Source of the DNA: Clarkia xantiana subsp. parviflora
Lineage: Eukaryota > Streptophyta > Magnoliopsida > Myrtales > Onagraceae
Direction of reading: 5' to 3'
DNA: 64,000 nucleotides
Assembly (NCBI GenBank): GCA_036873135.1
Contig: JAPTYO010000001.1
Span: forward strand, 53,700,624 to 53,764,623
Part shown: positions 11,001-20,531 of the stretch, piece by piece
How the letters are laid out: every line of letters begins with the position of its first letter
How positions within the stretch are numbered: the first letter of the stretch is position 1
The notes under the pieces: model-generated
The model's input: the letters and a program-made list of their open reading frames with translations, nothing else
Database searches by the model: none
What the model was told of the DNA's origin: nothing
Translations under genes and position numbers: made by a program

Positions 11001-14000
11001 AGATTTTTTCTAGTTTTGGTCTAACCGTTACATTCCGTCCATTTTTTGACATGTACAAGTCACGTGATCCACCCTAAACTTTCAATTTTGTTCAATTTAG
11101 TCCCTCTAATACTTTCCTAACCTTTTTTTGGTTCAATTTAGTCCCGAAGTTTCAAAAATTCAATTGGACCTATTGTCCAATTGGGGTCAATTTTGAAACT
11201 TCGGGACTAAATTGAACAAAAAAAAAGGCTAAGAAAGTATTAGAGGGACTAAATTTAAAGTTTAGAGTGGATCACGTGACTTGAACATGTCAAAAAATGG
11301 ACGGAATGTAACGGTTAGATCAAAACTAGAAAAAATCTGCAAACATATGGTACCAAAACTAGGTAAAAAAAAACATCATTGACCAAAACCCAAAAGTTGT
11401 CAAACATCATGTACCAAAAGACATGTTAACCCTTAATTGAATATTAAACTATGTATAAGATCGCGCTGAATGTCGTCGATCGTAAGTTTGAGCTACGTGA
11501 TAGTTGGTTAATAACTTAATATGTGTATTTTATTTTTAATGGGGTCAATAACCTGGGAGAGGTCTGAAGTTTGGGCCATTTGAATTTGAGAGGTCTGAAG
11601 TTTGAATTGGTGATAATAGAGGTCTGAAGTTTCGATTTGTAGATAACAGAGGTCTCCGTTAGTTTTTCCCGTTAAAATTAACAGAAATTGGTCATGTGCT
11701 TGACATGTGACCAGAAATAAAATAAAATTCCAAAAATGTCATTTTTTCATCTCACATGCTTGAATGAAAAGACGAAAATGCCCTTAATGCCACCACCAAC
11801 TCCGGCGACCGCTACCCAACTCCGGCGACCGCCACCCAACTCCGGCGACCACCACCCGGATCCGACAACCACCACCCAACTCCGGCGACCACAACTGCGA
11901 CGCCAGGTCGGAGCCGCAGAGCTCCAATCTGGAGCTCTGTGGCCCAGATCGGAGCCACGGAGCTCCAAACAAAAAGAATAAATTCCTAATGACTCGTTAA
12001 AATGGAGCACAAGCTTAGAAAGTCGGGTAAATGTTAGAGTATGTATGATTTGGATATGAAAATGTAGACGGGTATATCCCACATTAACTAGAGTTGACTT
12101 GTAGACAAACTGTTGTTCATAAACATGAGTTTACAAGCAAAGACGAAGCCACCATGAGTAAGGAGGTGATTGACTATCTCAACTTTTACCCTAAAAATTG
12201 TAATTATTGTCACTTTGACCTTTTAAAATAATATATTTACCTCCTTAAAAAAATTACTCATTATTTGCCCCTAACTTAATTCTTACCCTGAACAGAATTT
12301 CTAGCTTCGTCCCTGTGTACATAAGGATACTAAAGTACGAATAAGAGCTGCAAAATGCTTTCACTCATAAATTCAAATTAAGAGTCAGCTGGTTATTGCC
12401 CGGGTTTTATTCTTGACTATATATATATGACAAATTAATAAATGTATAATTTGACCTGGAGAAGAAGTGAAGGTCTTCCTTATATATTGATTGCACCAAG
12501 TTGAATTCCAACACAGCAAGTTCAAGTAATGTGGAGTCTACATTTGGACTTCGAGAGTATGCCTTAATATACCACTGGGATTCCTGCAATGAAATTCTCC
12601 GATGCAAGGGAAGTTCTAGGGCATGATTGAGTTGCTTTAGTACTAGGTTTTCGTCGTCGTTTCGTTTGTAATTGGTTTCAATATAGCATTGGAGATGTTT
12701 GGTTACAAATGCTTTGGTCTCTTGTAGTAGGTAATCTCCTTCAGTTGCCAAATGAGCAGCCTCGTACAAACTCAGCATCCCTTTGATGTCACTACTGTTC
12801 ATGACATTTCCTTGGTTGTCCATAAATCTCTTGAAAGCATCTGAAAAACAGTATACTAATTAAACCCTAACAACTAAATAAAGGTAAAAACAACAAACAA
12901 TCTAAAGAAGGGTTAACAACCTAAAAACAGACACAACTGTATATTTGTTGTTCCAGATTTAAAATAGGGTTAACAGGTCTTTTGGTCCATAATGTTTGAC
13001 GATTTTTGGGTTTTGGTCCATGATGTTTTTTTTTTGCTTAGTTTTGGTCTAATATGTTTGCACATTTTTTTAGTTTTGGTATTTCTATTACATTCCGTTC
13101 ATATTTTCAGTTAAGTAACATGTGTAAGTCACGTGATCCACCCTAAACTTTTAATTTTGTTCAATTTTTAGTCCCTCTAATACTTCCCTAACTCTTTTTT
13201 TGTTCAATTTAGTCTCAATTTTTTAAAATTGACCTCAAATTGGACAATTAGGTCTAATTGACCTAGCCCTGTGATACCCCGGGGTTGTGTCCGACCACGG
13301 TTGGGGTCGCCGGACCCAGGCGACCCCAACTGATCGAACCAGCCCTGAGCTAGCCCAGGACTGGTCCAATTGGACCTAGTCCAACTAGGGGCGAATTGAC
13401 ACCAAAACTAGAAAAATATGCAAACATATGAGACCAAAACTAGGAAAAAAAACATCATGGACCAAAACCCAAAAGTCGTCAAACATCATGGACAAAAAGA
13501 CCTGTTAACCCTTTAAAATATTGATATTCAGTGTCACAACTAAGGTTGATTTCGATTTTTTCTGTCTGGGTTTGGCATTAAAACTTACATTTTAAGCAAC
13601 AAAATCACGTTATTTTCCACTTTTCCGAAGTATCATATTTATTAACCATGCTTAATGCATAAACATGTTTTTCGTCAATTTTAAGAGAAAAATATGGAAA
13701 ATCAACCAATATGATAGTTGAGAAACCGAAATATCAACATTTTAAATCTGGGACAGCAATTAGCAACGTAACCTATAATAGGAACTGTTTTTAGGTTCTT
13801 AACCATCTAAAGAATTATAACAACCTTGTGAAGTATCAAGACCGTGCTGCCTCAGAAGCCTGAAACTGAGACTAACAGCATGCAGAGTCTTATAAATTAG
13901 TTCTCCATTGCTGTGAATCTGCTCCATATTTGCAGGAAGAGATCGAAGAGTGTTTTTGACATCGTCCTCGAAGCGGTATATTAGTCCGAGTCGTTGAATA

Positions 14001-15570
14001 TCGTCGATTCGCTCCAAAAACGCGAGGCACGTCGCATCGTCATAGCAGCTTTCATGGTTCATCAGTGTATTCCTCACCTCTTTCTCCAATATTTGTATCC
14101 TCTCTTTGTGCATTTCCACCTGAGAAGCAGCTTCCATTAAAAGTTGTGGGGAAAAAGATTTACACCTTTAAATGTTATATAAGTTCGAACTATTGAAGAT
14201 CTTGATTCTCAGCCAAAAAATATCATATCTTTAGGATAAGTAAATAACTTCTCTTGTAATTTTCTGTTACTATATTATCTGTAATTATGTATAAATATTG
14301 TAACACATTCTTGAAGTGAATAAGAAGAAAAAATAATACAAGAATGTGTTACAATATTACATAATTACAGATAATATAGTAACAGAAAATCACAAGAGAA
14401 GTTATATACTTATTCTAAAGATATGATATCTTTTGGCTGAGAATCAAGATCTTCAATACGAACTAATGTTATATAAGTTCGAACTAGTGAGTGAAAGTGT
14501 TGAAATATAAAGGTTATATATATATATCAGGTTTTTACCTATCACCTTACGCATGTACGACGTTTTTTTTTTTAGTTTAAAGTGAGGCATTCATTAATAC
14601 GAGGGTTAATAACTAAAAAATTGTCCAATGTTTACCATAGGTTAAAATTAGGTGTCTGAAGTATCAAATGTTAAACTTTAGTGTCCAAGGTTTCAAATTA
14701 GTTAAAATGTGGTGTCTCGGTTTGATTACTTTAGAGAAGTCAATTCCGACGAATCCGTCTGTCAAATTCGAGCTCCCATACACACTCCCTTCTCGTCATC
14801 TTGTCGGGACCGTCACCTAAGAAGTTGGCCACATCCGCGCAAGTAAATCTCGCTATGTTGTCCTTGGAAAATGGCTCCACACCACTCTTCTAGAGACTTT
14901 TTTTTTAATGTTCAATTTTTCAGTGAAATTTGACGATTTTCTGAAAAGTAAAGAATGATGGATTATGAGTGGGTGGTTGGGTTGATGAAAATGAATGAAG
15001 GGAGATGAAAAGACGCGTAGAGACATCAAATTTCAACAAAAATGAAACTTGGGACAATCCATTTTAACATTTCAAACTTCAGACACCTGAATAAAGTGTT
15101 GGATTTATTGAAGATTAGTGATTTTAGGAGTTGATTAAATTGTCAATATGAGTTTCACTTACCGCCTAGGTTGAAATCTCCGCAGCGCCTAGATTAAACC
15201 TCCAATATATATAAATTTAAAAAAATTCACGTCATATGTGTTCAAAATGTACCGGCCTTCAACACGCTCTTATCCATACTTTAACGAATGCCAAACATAC
15301 TACTATATAAAATACATGCAAAACAAGACATCTACTTACAGAGTGAATGTTGTCTAAGGATTGGAGCAAGTTGTAGGACAGAACATTCGGCTTATAATTC
15401 GCGGACCGTCTCTCATGTCCCGAGCCCTCCTGTGCTGACGAATGTACAGCGATCATCGACGGGTTCGGTTTCCGGCCGAAAGTAGTTCCTTTTGTGGAGG
15501 GAACCCTACTAGGTATATGGCTGAAGAAGGAGCTCAGCTGAGGCCTTGACACAACTTGAAGAAGCTTCAT
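8048..15570 (-). CDS. Terpene synthase, probably plastidial monoterpene synthase (TPS-b-like)
   Basis: Seven exons: 15570-15340, 14119-13825, 12840-12456, 10861-10643, 10372-10234, 9494-9246 and 8353-8048. Total 1824 bp, 607 codons plus stop, with every junction in phase. The seven-exon layout (139- and 249-bp exons 5 and 6) is the standard class III plant pattern. Residues 1 to about 50 are Ser/Arg-rich and look like a plastid transit peptide. The N-terminal motif is [11 protein letters not shown] (54-64), where the usual RR(x)8W tryptophan is leucine. RDR is at 319-321, DDIYD at 356-360 and the NSE/DTE motif NDLASSSAE at 500-508, so both magnesium-binding motifs are intact. The enzyme should ionise a prenyl diphosphate (probably geranyl diphosphate) to a volatile terpene; the product cannot be predicted. 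Transposon-derived sequence sits in all six introns. Confidence 0.92.
8784..9212. mobile_element. Mutator-like MITE, family A, in terpene synthase intron 6
   Basis: The inverted ends read GGTTAAGAACCTATAAACTG on the left and the complement on the right. A perfect 9-bp duplication, TAGAATGTA, flanks it (8775-8783 and 9213-9221). The length is 429 bp. The centre has two copies of the CCGGCCGGCCACCACC motif, also expanded in the copy at 63553. The right end lies only about 33 bases from the exon 6 donor. Confidence 0.9.
9533..10058. mobile_element. Mutator-like MITE, family A, in terpene synthase intron 5
   Basis: This 526-bp copy has inverted ends (GGGTTTTAAACTGTCTG on the left, CAGATAGTTTATAGGTTC on the right). 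It is flanked by a near-perfect 9-bp duplication: CTTAAATTT at 9524-9532 and CTTACATTT at 10059-10067. The interior matches the copies at 3610 and 14603. Its left duplication begins about 30 bases upstream of the exon 6 acceptor on the gene strand. Confidence 0.88.
10430..10590. mobile_element. Short inverted-repeat MITE in terpene synthase intron 4
   Basis: Inverted ends (GGGTTGGCTAAAATG on the left, ATTTTAGCCGAACCC on the right) enclose about 130 bp. The TTTTAGCC/AATCGA motif pair resembles the repeat units of the NPH3 intron (2561-3198) and sequence at 30715 and 41890, so these may be one family. No clear target duplication was recognised. Confidence 0.6.
10908..11432. mobile_element. Mutator-like MITE, family B, in terpene synthase intron 3
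   Basis: This 525-bp element starts GAGTTAACAGGTCTTTTGG and ends with the complement (GTTAACCC). A perfect 9-bp duplication, TTAATTGAA, flanks it (10899-10907 and 11433-11441). The arms are over 150 bp and nearly complementary, so a transcript would fold into a long hairpin. The open frame running through one arm is a product of the repeat, not a gene. Confidence 0.92.
11537..11976 (+). mobile_element. Truncated MITE with GC-rich minisatellite, terpene synthase intron 3
   Basis: The left part repeats the phrase AGAGGTCTGAAGTTT three times, related to family A ends. The right part holds an 18-21-bp unit of the type CAACTCCGGCGACC repeated about five times (11798-11900). No matching right end was found, so the copy is truncated. 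Opposing open frames over the minisatellite are repeat-driven. Confidence 0.6.
12180..12320 (+). repeat. Interspersed repeat, also present twice in the GPI-protein intron
   Basis: The block runs from an 'ATTGTCACTTTGACCTTTTAAAA' region to CTAGCTTCGTCCCTG. Near-identical blocks lie at 29735-29915 and 30003-30178, the latter ending AACTTCGTCCCTG. It may be the 3' end of a retroelement, but I cannot assign a class. Confidence 0.5.
12910..13805. mobile_element. Mutator-like MITE, family C, host of a nested insertion (intron 2)
   Basis: The left end GGGTTAACAACCTAAAAACAG and right end CTGTTTTTAGGTTCTTAACC are inverted. A 9-bp duplication, ATCTAAAGA (or the equivalent one-base shift), flanks it at 12900-12908 and 13805-13813. 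The element is split by the family B copy at 12967-13511. Its right end lies within about 20 bases of the exon 2 splice donor (13824/13823). Confidence 0.85.
12967..13511. mobile_element. Mutator-like MITE, family B, nested inside family C copy
   Basis: This 545-bp element starts GGGTTAACAGGTC and ends GACCTGTTAACCC. It is flanked by a perfect 9-bp duplication, TTTAAAATA (12958-12966 and 13512-13520). The flanking sequence on both sides is family C, so the insertion order is clear. The centre (13260-13380) is GC-rich and differs from the other two family B copies. Confidence 0.92.
14193..14456. mobile_element. Near-perfect hairpin element in terpene synthase intron 1
   Basis: Two arms of about 125 bp (14193-14315 and 14337-14456) are almost exact reverse complements, separated by about 20 bases. 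Flanks TTCGAACTA and TACGAACTA match at 8 of 9 positions, consistent with a 9-bp duplication. A longer direct repeat, ATGTTATATAAGTTCGAACTA, lies just outside on both sides. No coding content. Confidence 0.85.
14603..15090. mobile_element. Mutator-like MITE, family A, right end truncated (intron 1)
   Basis: It begins GGGTTAATAACTAAAAAATTG and shares its interior with the copies at 3610 and 9533. The right arm stops after CAGACACCTGA near 15090, before the terminal ~45 bases seen in other copies. It lies in terpene synthase intron 1 beside the hairpin element. Confidence 0.8.
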
Positions 15571-15637
15571 TGATGGAGTTTTTGTTTATGGAAAGTACTA
15601 ATTATCTTATGTGGTATATCTGTCTGAGTATCTTCCA

Positions 15638-15646
15638 TTTATAGGC
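15638..15646 (-). promoter_or_regulatory. TATA box of the terpene synthase
   Basis: On the minus strand CTATAAATG lies about 70 bases upstream of the start codon at 15570, a normal spacing for a short plant 5'UTR. No other strong TATA candidate is as well placed. Confidence 0.6.
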
Positions 15647-15649
15647 CTC

Positions 15650-16770
15650 CTTTTAGATTTTTAACAAGAGTAAGTGTTACTTCTTTTTTTTTTCTTTTTT
15701 TCTTTTTTCCAACAAGTGATTTTCTTCTTGGAAAGTCAGAAAACTAAGCATTGAAACAAAAGCAGGAGTACATAATCATTATTAGAAGAAAAATATATAT
15801 TTACTAGTCAATGACTCACTAAACGAAAATTTATAATATATTAGTCATTTGTTCGTGCTTTGTATGAGTATTTATATTTGAATTATTATTATAAATTAAT
15901 TAAACATGTATCATACTCTTAACTAATTTTTTTCCGGTTACATAAGTTGTAAATATATAGTAGTTGAAAATTGAAATGTTCTTCATGTACACGTTCACAT
16001 GAAATTTAGCTAGTAAATCAGAGTATAATATTTTTCATTTTTTATTTAACATAAATTCCAAAATTATTTATTAAAAAATATCAGAATTTAAGTTTAATAA
16101 TTATATTTTCTTTAGTATTTTTACTTAATGATTAATATTTTTTGTTTATATAGTCCATACTCCATATATTTTAATATATCTTCACTGAGACATCAATGCT
16201 TATAACTAATAGCTGGATCAAATAACCACATTATGAAAACATAAAATATTATCAAATTTTATGAGTTGACCAACCTATGACGACATGAAAAGATATTATG
16301 GAACATTAAATCTATTAGTCTATTTTATTAAAATTAAAATGACTTATGTGCATGCAATTATACCCTTGCTTATTGCTATATAGTGGATAAGTCATAAGAG
16401 GAAGGTACTATTTAATAACACGAGGTTCACGAGGTATTAAAAGATACATATATAATCTTATTAAAAAGAAATAATTCTATATAAAGAAAGATATGGCATT
16501 CTATATGTTATGTATATTGTCCCTCTCCGCTACACTATTAGGCATATCCTTCGATACACACATCTTAATCATGATGATGACTTCCTCTTATATCGGATAT
16601 AATAAATAAATACAAAGCTTGACTAATCGCACCATATCCTCGAGGGGAATTTTGTAGAAATTTTAATCATTCTTAATATATGATATATATTGCTAAAATG
16701 CAATTGACTATAAATATAGAAAATCCATTAATAAGATTAATTAGATATTAACCATTACACTAATCTTGAT
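15650..16770. other. AT-rich intergenic region
   Basis: This probably contains the upstream promoter of the terpene synthase. I see T-rich tracts (15680-15710) and no open frame or repeat that I can name. Confidence 0.4.
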
Positions 16771-17379
16771 TAGGGATGGCAACGGGGCGGGTCGGGGTGG
16801 GTTTTCGCAGCCGCGGACCCGCCCGCGGGTCGGCTGGCTGACCCGGCCCCGGCCAAATGGACCTTCCGGGGCGGGTCGGGTCAACAATTCCACGGGTCGA
16901 CCCGCGGGGCCCCGCCCCGTCATGTGAACAAATTTTTTATTTTTTTTTCACTTTTCAATATTAAATACAATTTTTTTTTGTCAAAATATTACATTATATA
17001 TAAATTCAAAATATAAATCTAACACCAATCAAATATAAACAACAAACACATCAAATTCATTACAAATACAAATTCAAATCTAAACACCAAATTAACAAAT
17101 CCTAATAATCTAAATATACATCTATTTGTAATTTGGTCCATGTTATTTATATAGGTACTATATTAACCATATTGTTTAGTAAATGTTAAATCATATTAAT
17201 ATAAAAAATTAAAAAAAAAAAAAATATATATATATATATATGCATTTCGGGGCGGGTCTACGGGGCCCCGGGTCTCTAGACCCGGACCCGCCCCGCCCCG
17301 ACCCGCCCCGCCCCGCCCCGGACCCGACCCGTGACGCGCGGGTCGGCGGGTCAAAACCGGGTCGGGGCCGCCATCCCTA
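16771..17379. mobile_element. hAT-type non-autonomous element with GC-rich palindromic ends
   Basis: The ends are TAGGGATGGC and its near complement (GCCATCCCTA). A perfect 8-bp duplication, ATCTTGAT, flanks it at 16763-16770 and 17380-17387. Each end is a strikingly GC-rich block of CGGGTC/GGGGC repeats (about 150 bp), while the centre (16930-17240) is AT-rich. 8-bp duplications are typical of hAT elements. The open frames across the ends are caused by the repeats. Confidence 0.92.
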
Positions 17380-17720
17380 ATCTTGATGTGTCTGATCTAA
17401 TGATTGTAAATTCGACTGTGTAGTTAGATCCACAAAGTTAGTGGACATGTTAAGAATAATATGTGCATATTAACTAACTATAATATAAACTCGAATTTGT
17501 GGGTGAAGTCATTCAACACAGTACTCTTATACATATTTCAACTTCCTCCCGATCTCACCTAGGTTGTGACCTCACATAGGTATATAGTATAAGTTCAAGC
17601 CTTGAGCTCACTTGGATCCCTACATAATGAGCTTCATCTCGGTTACATTGGCTGTTAATAGGAGATTTTTATAATATTTTTTAAACACTATTGTCACCAT
17701 AACTAGAATATGAGCACTCT

Positions 17721-18013
17721 CACTACAAGAAACTTGGTAATTTGTGATGATGTTTTATCAAGGATAGCAATCCCTCACAAATTATAAAAAAATTCAAAGG
17801 ATTTAATAAGTATCGAGGAAATTCCTTACAAAACTCAAAATTTTGTAAGAGATATTCCACACAAATTTTAGCCAAGCTTTTAGTTATTAGTCATTCTCTT
17901 AGAAAAAATTGAATGTTGTACTTGTATTTGTAAATGGTTTTCAACACCTTACACATAAGCTTATACGTCCATCACAAATAAATCTATCACAAATGACTAG
18001 ATTTATTGTAGTG
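17721..18013. mobile_element. Short CACTA derivative (MITE), intact
   Basis: The ends are CACTACAAGAAAC and TTATTGTAGTG, with a perfect 3-bp duplication TCT (17718-17720 and 18014-18016). The length is 293 bp. Subterminal AATTTGTGAT and CCCTCACAAAT motifs match those of the large CACTA element at 4158-7737, so this is an internal-deletion relative. Confidence 0.9.
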
Positions 18014-18089
18014 TCTCATACCAAGTTAATGATAAGATGTGCGCCTTAGTCAACTATCACATAAGCTCGAACTTATGAGTGAAGTCATT

Positions 18090-18290
18090 CAACACACTCG
18101 TGCTCTCATAATAAATATTCGTTTAAATATTATAATATTAAGATATAATATACTATCATCTAAATTAATATTATAATAATAAATCTACATTACAATATAC
18201 ACTACAAATAAATTACTGTAATATAACATTACACTTCATATTACAACACAACCAAACACTACAATCTAATATTACATTACTTAGCTAAGA
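18090..18290. repeat. AT-rich repeat related to the element at 19101-19826
   Basis: It shares phrases such as CACTACAATCTAA and AACATTACACTTCA with 19740-19820 and 63420-63525. The following stretch to about 18690 holds another degenerate copy of the repeat described at 90-620. There is no gene evidence from 18290 to 19100. Confidence 0.5.
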
Positions 18291-19100
18291 TTTCTTGTAA
18301 TTTTCCATTTCAATGGTTAATTAATTATCAAATTATTACTAAGGAATGGTCTGGAAATCGAACAAAATGTTTTTTTTTTTTTTTATATATAGTTCAACTG
18401 TATGATGCGTACAATTGTTAGCGTCGTTAGAATTTCCAATCTTTCTTAACAGAATCAACAATGGGCTATCAATTTGTTTGAATTGCTCAAACATCAGCTA
18501 GCATTTGTTCGACTGCTCAAATAACAACTAGTAATTTGTTTGACTGTCCAAATATTTGTTAGCAATTTTATGTTTTTGTTCATTACATGCTAAGCATGTG
18601 ACCCATTTCATCTACACTAGAAGAAAATCGTATCGAAGCTAACAATTTATACACACTTAAAATTTTAAGTAGCAAAATGTAAAAAATCATCAATTACATT
18701 GTTTATGACAGTTACAATTATTATTTGTTGTTATCAAATGGGAGCAGGTAGAAACTACACACTGTAGATGACAGTTACATTTATTATATAGCGTTTTCAT
18801 AATAAGAATCCCTATAATTAATATTCACTAGATATTAGTTACATCCGAATATCACCAAATTTCGAAGCGTAATTTATTGAGAAGTCATTTCATCATTCAG
18901 TTTCATACTTATTAGTGAAAAATAAATAAATCAGTAACTTCTGCACGATGCGAAAATACATGCGGGATTTCGCAAATAGAAATTGGAAGATGAAAACTAG
19001 TTCATGTCAAATTGTTTGAGTGGCTTGGCTACTTTGAGGTAGGGGTGGCAAATCATGAGTGTTATCGTGTGAGTTAATAAACGTATCGTGTTAAATTACT

Positions 19101-19826
19101 TAGGGGTTGTTTGGATGGATGTAATGTGGGATGTAATTTTATATTATGTTCCACATTACATCTACATTACTTTGTTTGGTTTGTTAAACGACATAATGCA
19201 TATTGTAAATGTCCGTTGTAATATGAGATTACGTCCAATCTTCATTCAACGTAATGTGAGATTACATAAAAAAAAACGGATGTAATGTGAGATTACGTTC
19301 AACATTACAATGTGTTATTATTTTATTCTTATTTATTAAATAGATAAAATACTTTGTATAATTTTTATAGTTTATTATAATAATAATATTGTTATTATTT
19401 TTAACTTTTATTTTTTATCTACTTCATAACGCATTATTATAATAAATAATAATGCACATAATCTTCGTATAAAATGAGTAAAAGTCTTTTTCGTTACACT
19501 TTTATGAAAATTATCTTGTAAAACTATATATAATGTTTTAATTAATAGAATGTTAATAGTTGTGTGTATTGTGTTTAAATATTTAGTTTTTAGAATTCAT
19601 AAATGATTAAGTATTATCCAAAAAACATAAATTTTAAGAAGTTAGTTGTTGTCAAAATATATATTCTTTTAAATTTTATTATATTAAAATATGATATAAT
19701 ATCATATAGATTAATATAATAATAATAAAGTCACTTTAGAATGCACATTACAACACATAATAAACACTATAATCTAACATTACACTCCACATTATAGTAC
19801 TACTAAACACTATAATATAACATTGG
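19101..19826. mobile_element. Inverted-repeat element bordering the BAHD fragment
   Basis: The left end (AGGGGTTGTTTGGATGGATG) and the right region (ACTCCACATTATAGTACTAC onward) carry the same TGTAATGTGG-type phrases in inverted orientation. The type looks hAT-like, but I could not fix a target duplication. Its right edge abuts the start of the acyltransferase fragment, so it may mark the break that removed the gene's 5' half. Confidence 0.55.
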
Positions 19827-19835
19827 TATTTGTAA

Positions 19836-20531
19836 CCCAGCCGAAAAACCGCCTCGTTGAAGCAATGGTCCGAAGCATTCCCCGTCGGCCCGAACCATAC
19901 CTCACCTATAACCTCCTACGTGGATCTAAAATCCACATTTCAACTCTCCAAAGAAAAAATCACCCGTCTCAAAGATCGAATCACGAATCGATCCATCGAA
20001 TTAGGGCAAAACCCGATAATAAACGTATCGTCTTTTGCTGCGGTTTGCGCTTACACGTGGGTTTGCTTAGTGAAATCCAATCGAGTAAATCACGATGATA
20101 AACGATACCATTTTGGATTTACGGCCGATTGTCGGTCTCGGATGAACATTCCTGAAAACTACTTCGGAAACTGCCTTGCCCCATGTTTTGTCTCGGTTGA
20201 CAAGGATGTGTTGTTGGGACACCATGGGATCGTGTTTGCCGCAAAGGCGATAGCGGAGAGTGCGAAAAAATTGGACAATGGCGGAGTTGTGAGGGAGATG
20301 GATAATTGGTGTGAGAATATTAGGGTTTATAGGGACGAGTCGAGCCTGACGGTGGCCGGGTCGACGAGACTGAAGGTTTACGAGAAGAGCGGTATTTTCG
20401 ATTTGCCACGAAAACTTGAGATGGTGCATAATTCAACTGGGGCGATTTGGAGATTGGGGTTTGCCCTAGATAGGGTTGCTATGGAGAAATTTACTACTTT
20501 GTTTCAAGGGTTGGACTCCTTTGTTATGTAG
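19836..20531 (+). pseudogene. BAHD acyltransferase, C-terminal half only
   Basis: The frame runs from just after a stop at 19833 to TAG at 20531, about 231 codons; the family is usually about 450. It reads SLKQWSEAF, SSFAAVCAYTWVCLVKS, 'FTADCRSRMNIPENYFGNC' (the YFGNC block) and 'SLTVAGSTRLKVYEKSG'. This resembles malonyl-CoA acyltransferases of anthocyanins and phenolic glucosides. The N-terminal half with the catalytic HxxxD motif is absent. The conserved DFGWG segment near the C-terminus is replaced (SGIFDLPRKLEM). With both hallmark motifs gone it should be inactive. The 3' half is otherwise uninterrupted, so decay is recent. A non-repeat element borders the 5' break. Confidence 0.85.

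Noticed and set aside
10612..11058. 148-codon minus-strand open frame as an independent gene
   Set aside because: It is terpene synthase exon 4 fused by chance to the arm of a family B MITE; the true exon is 10643-10861.
11736..12082. Overlapping open frames on both strands, rich in Pro/Thr or Gly/Ser
   Set aside because: They are produced by an 18-21-bp GC-rich minisatellite inside a truncated MITE and have no domain.
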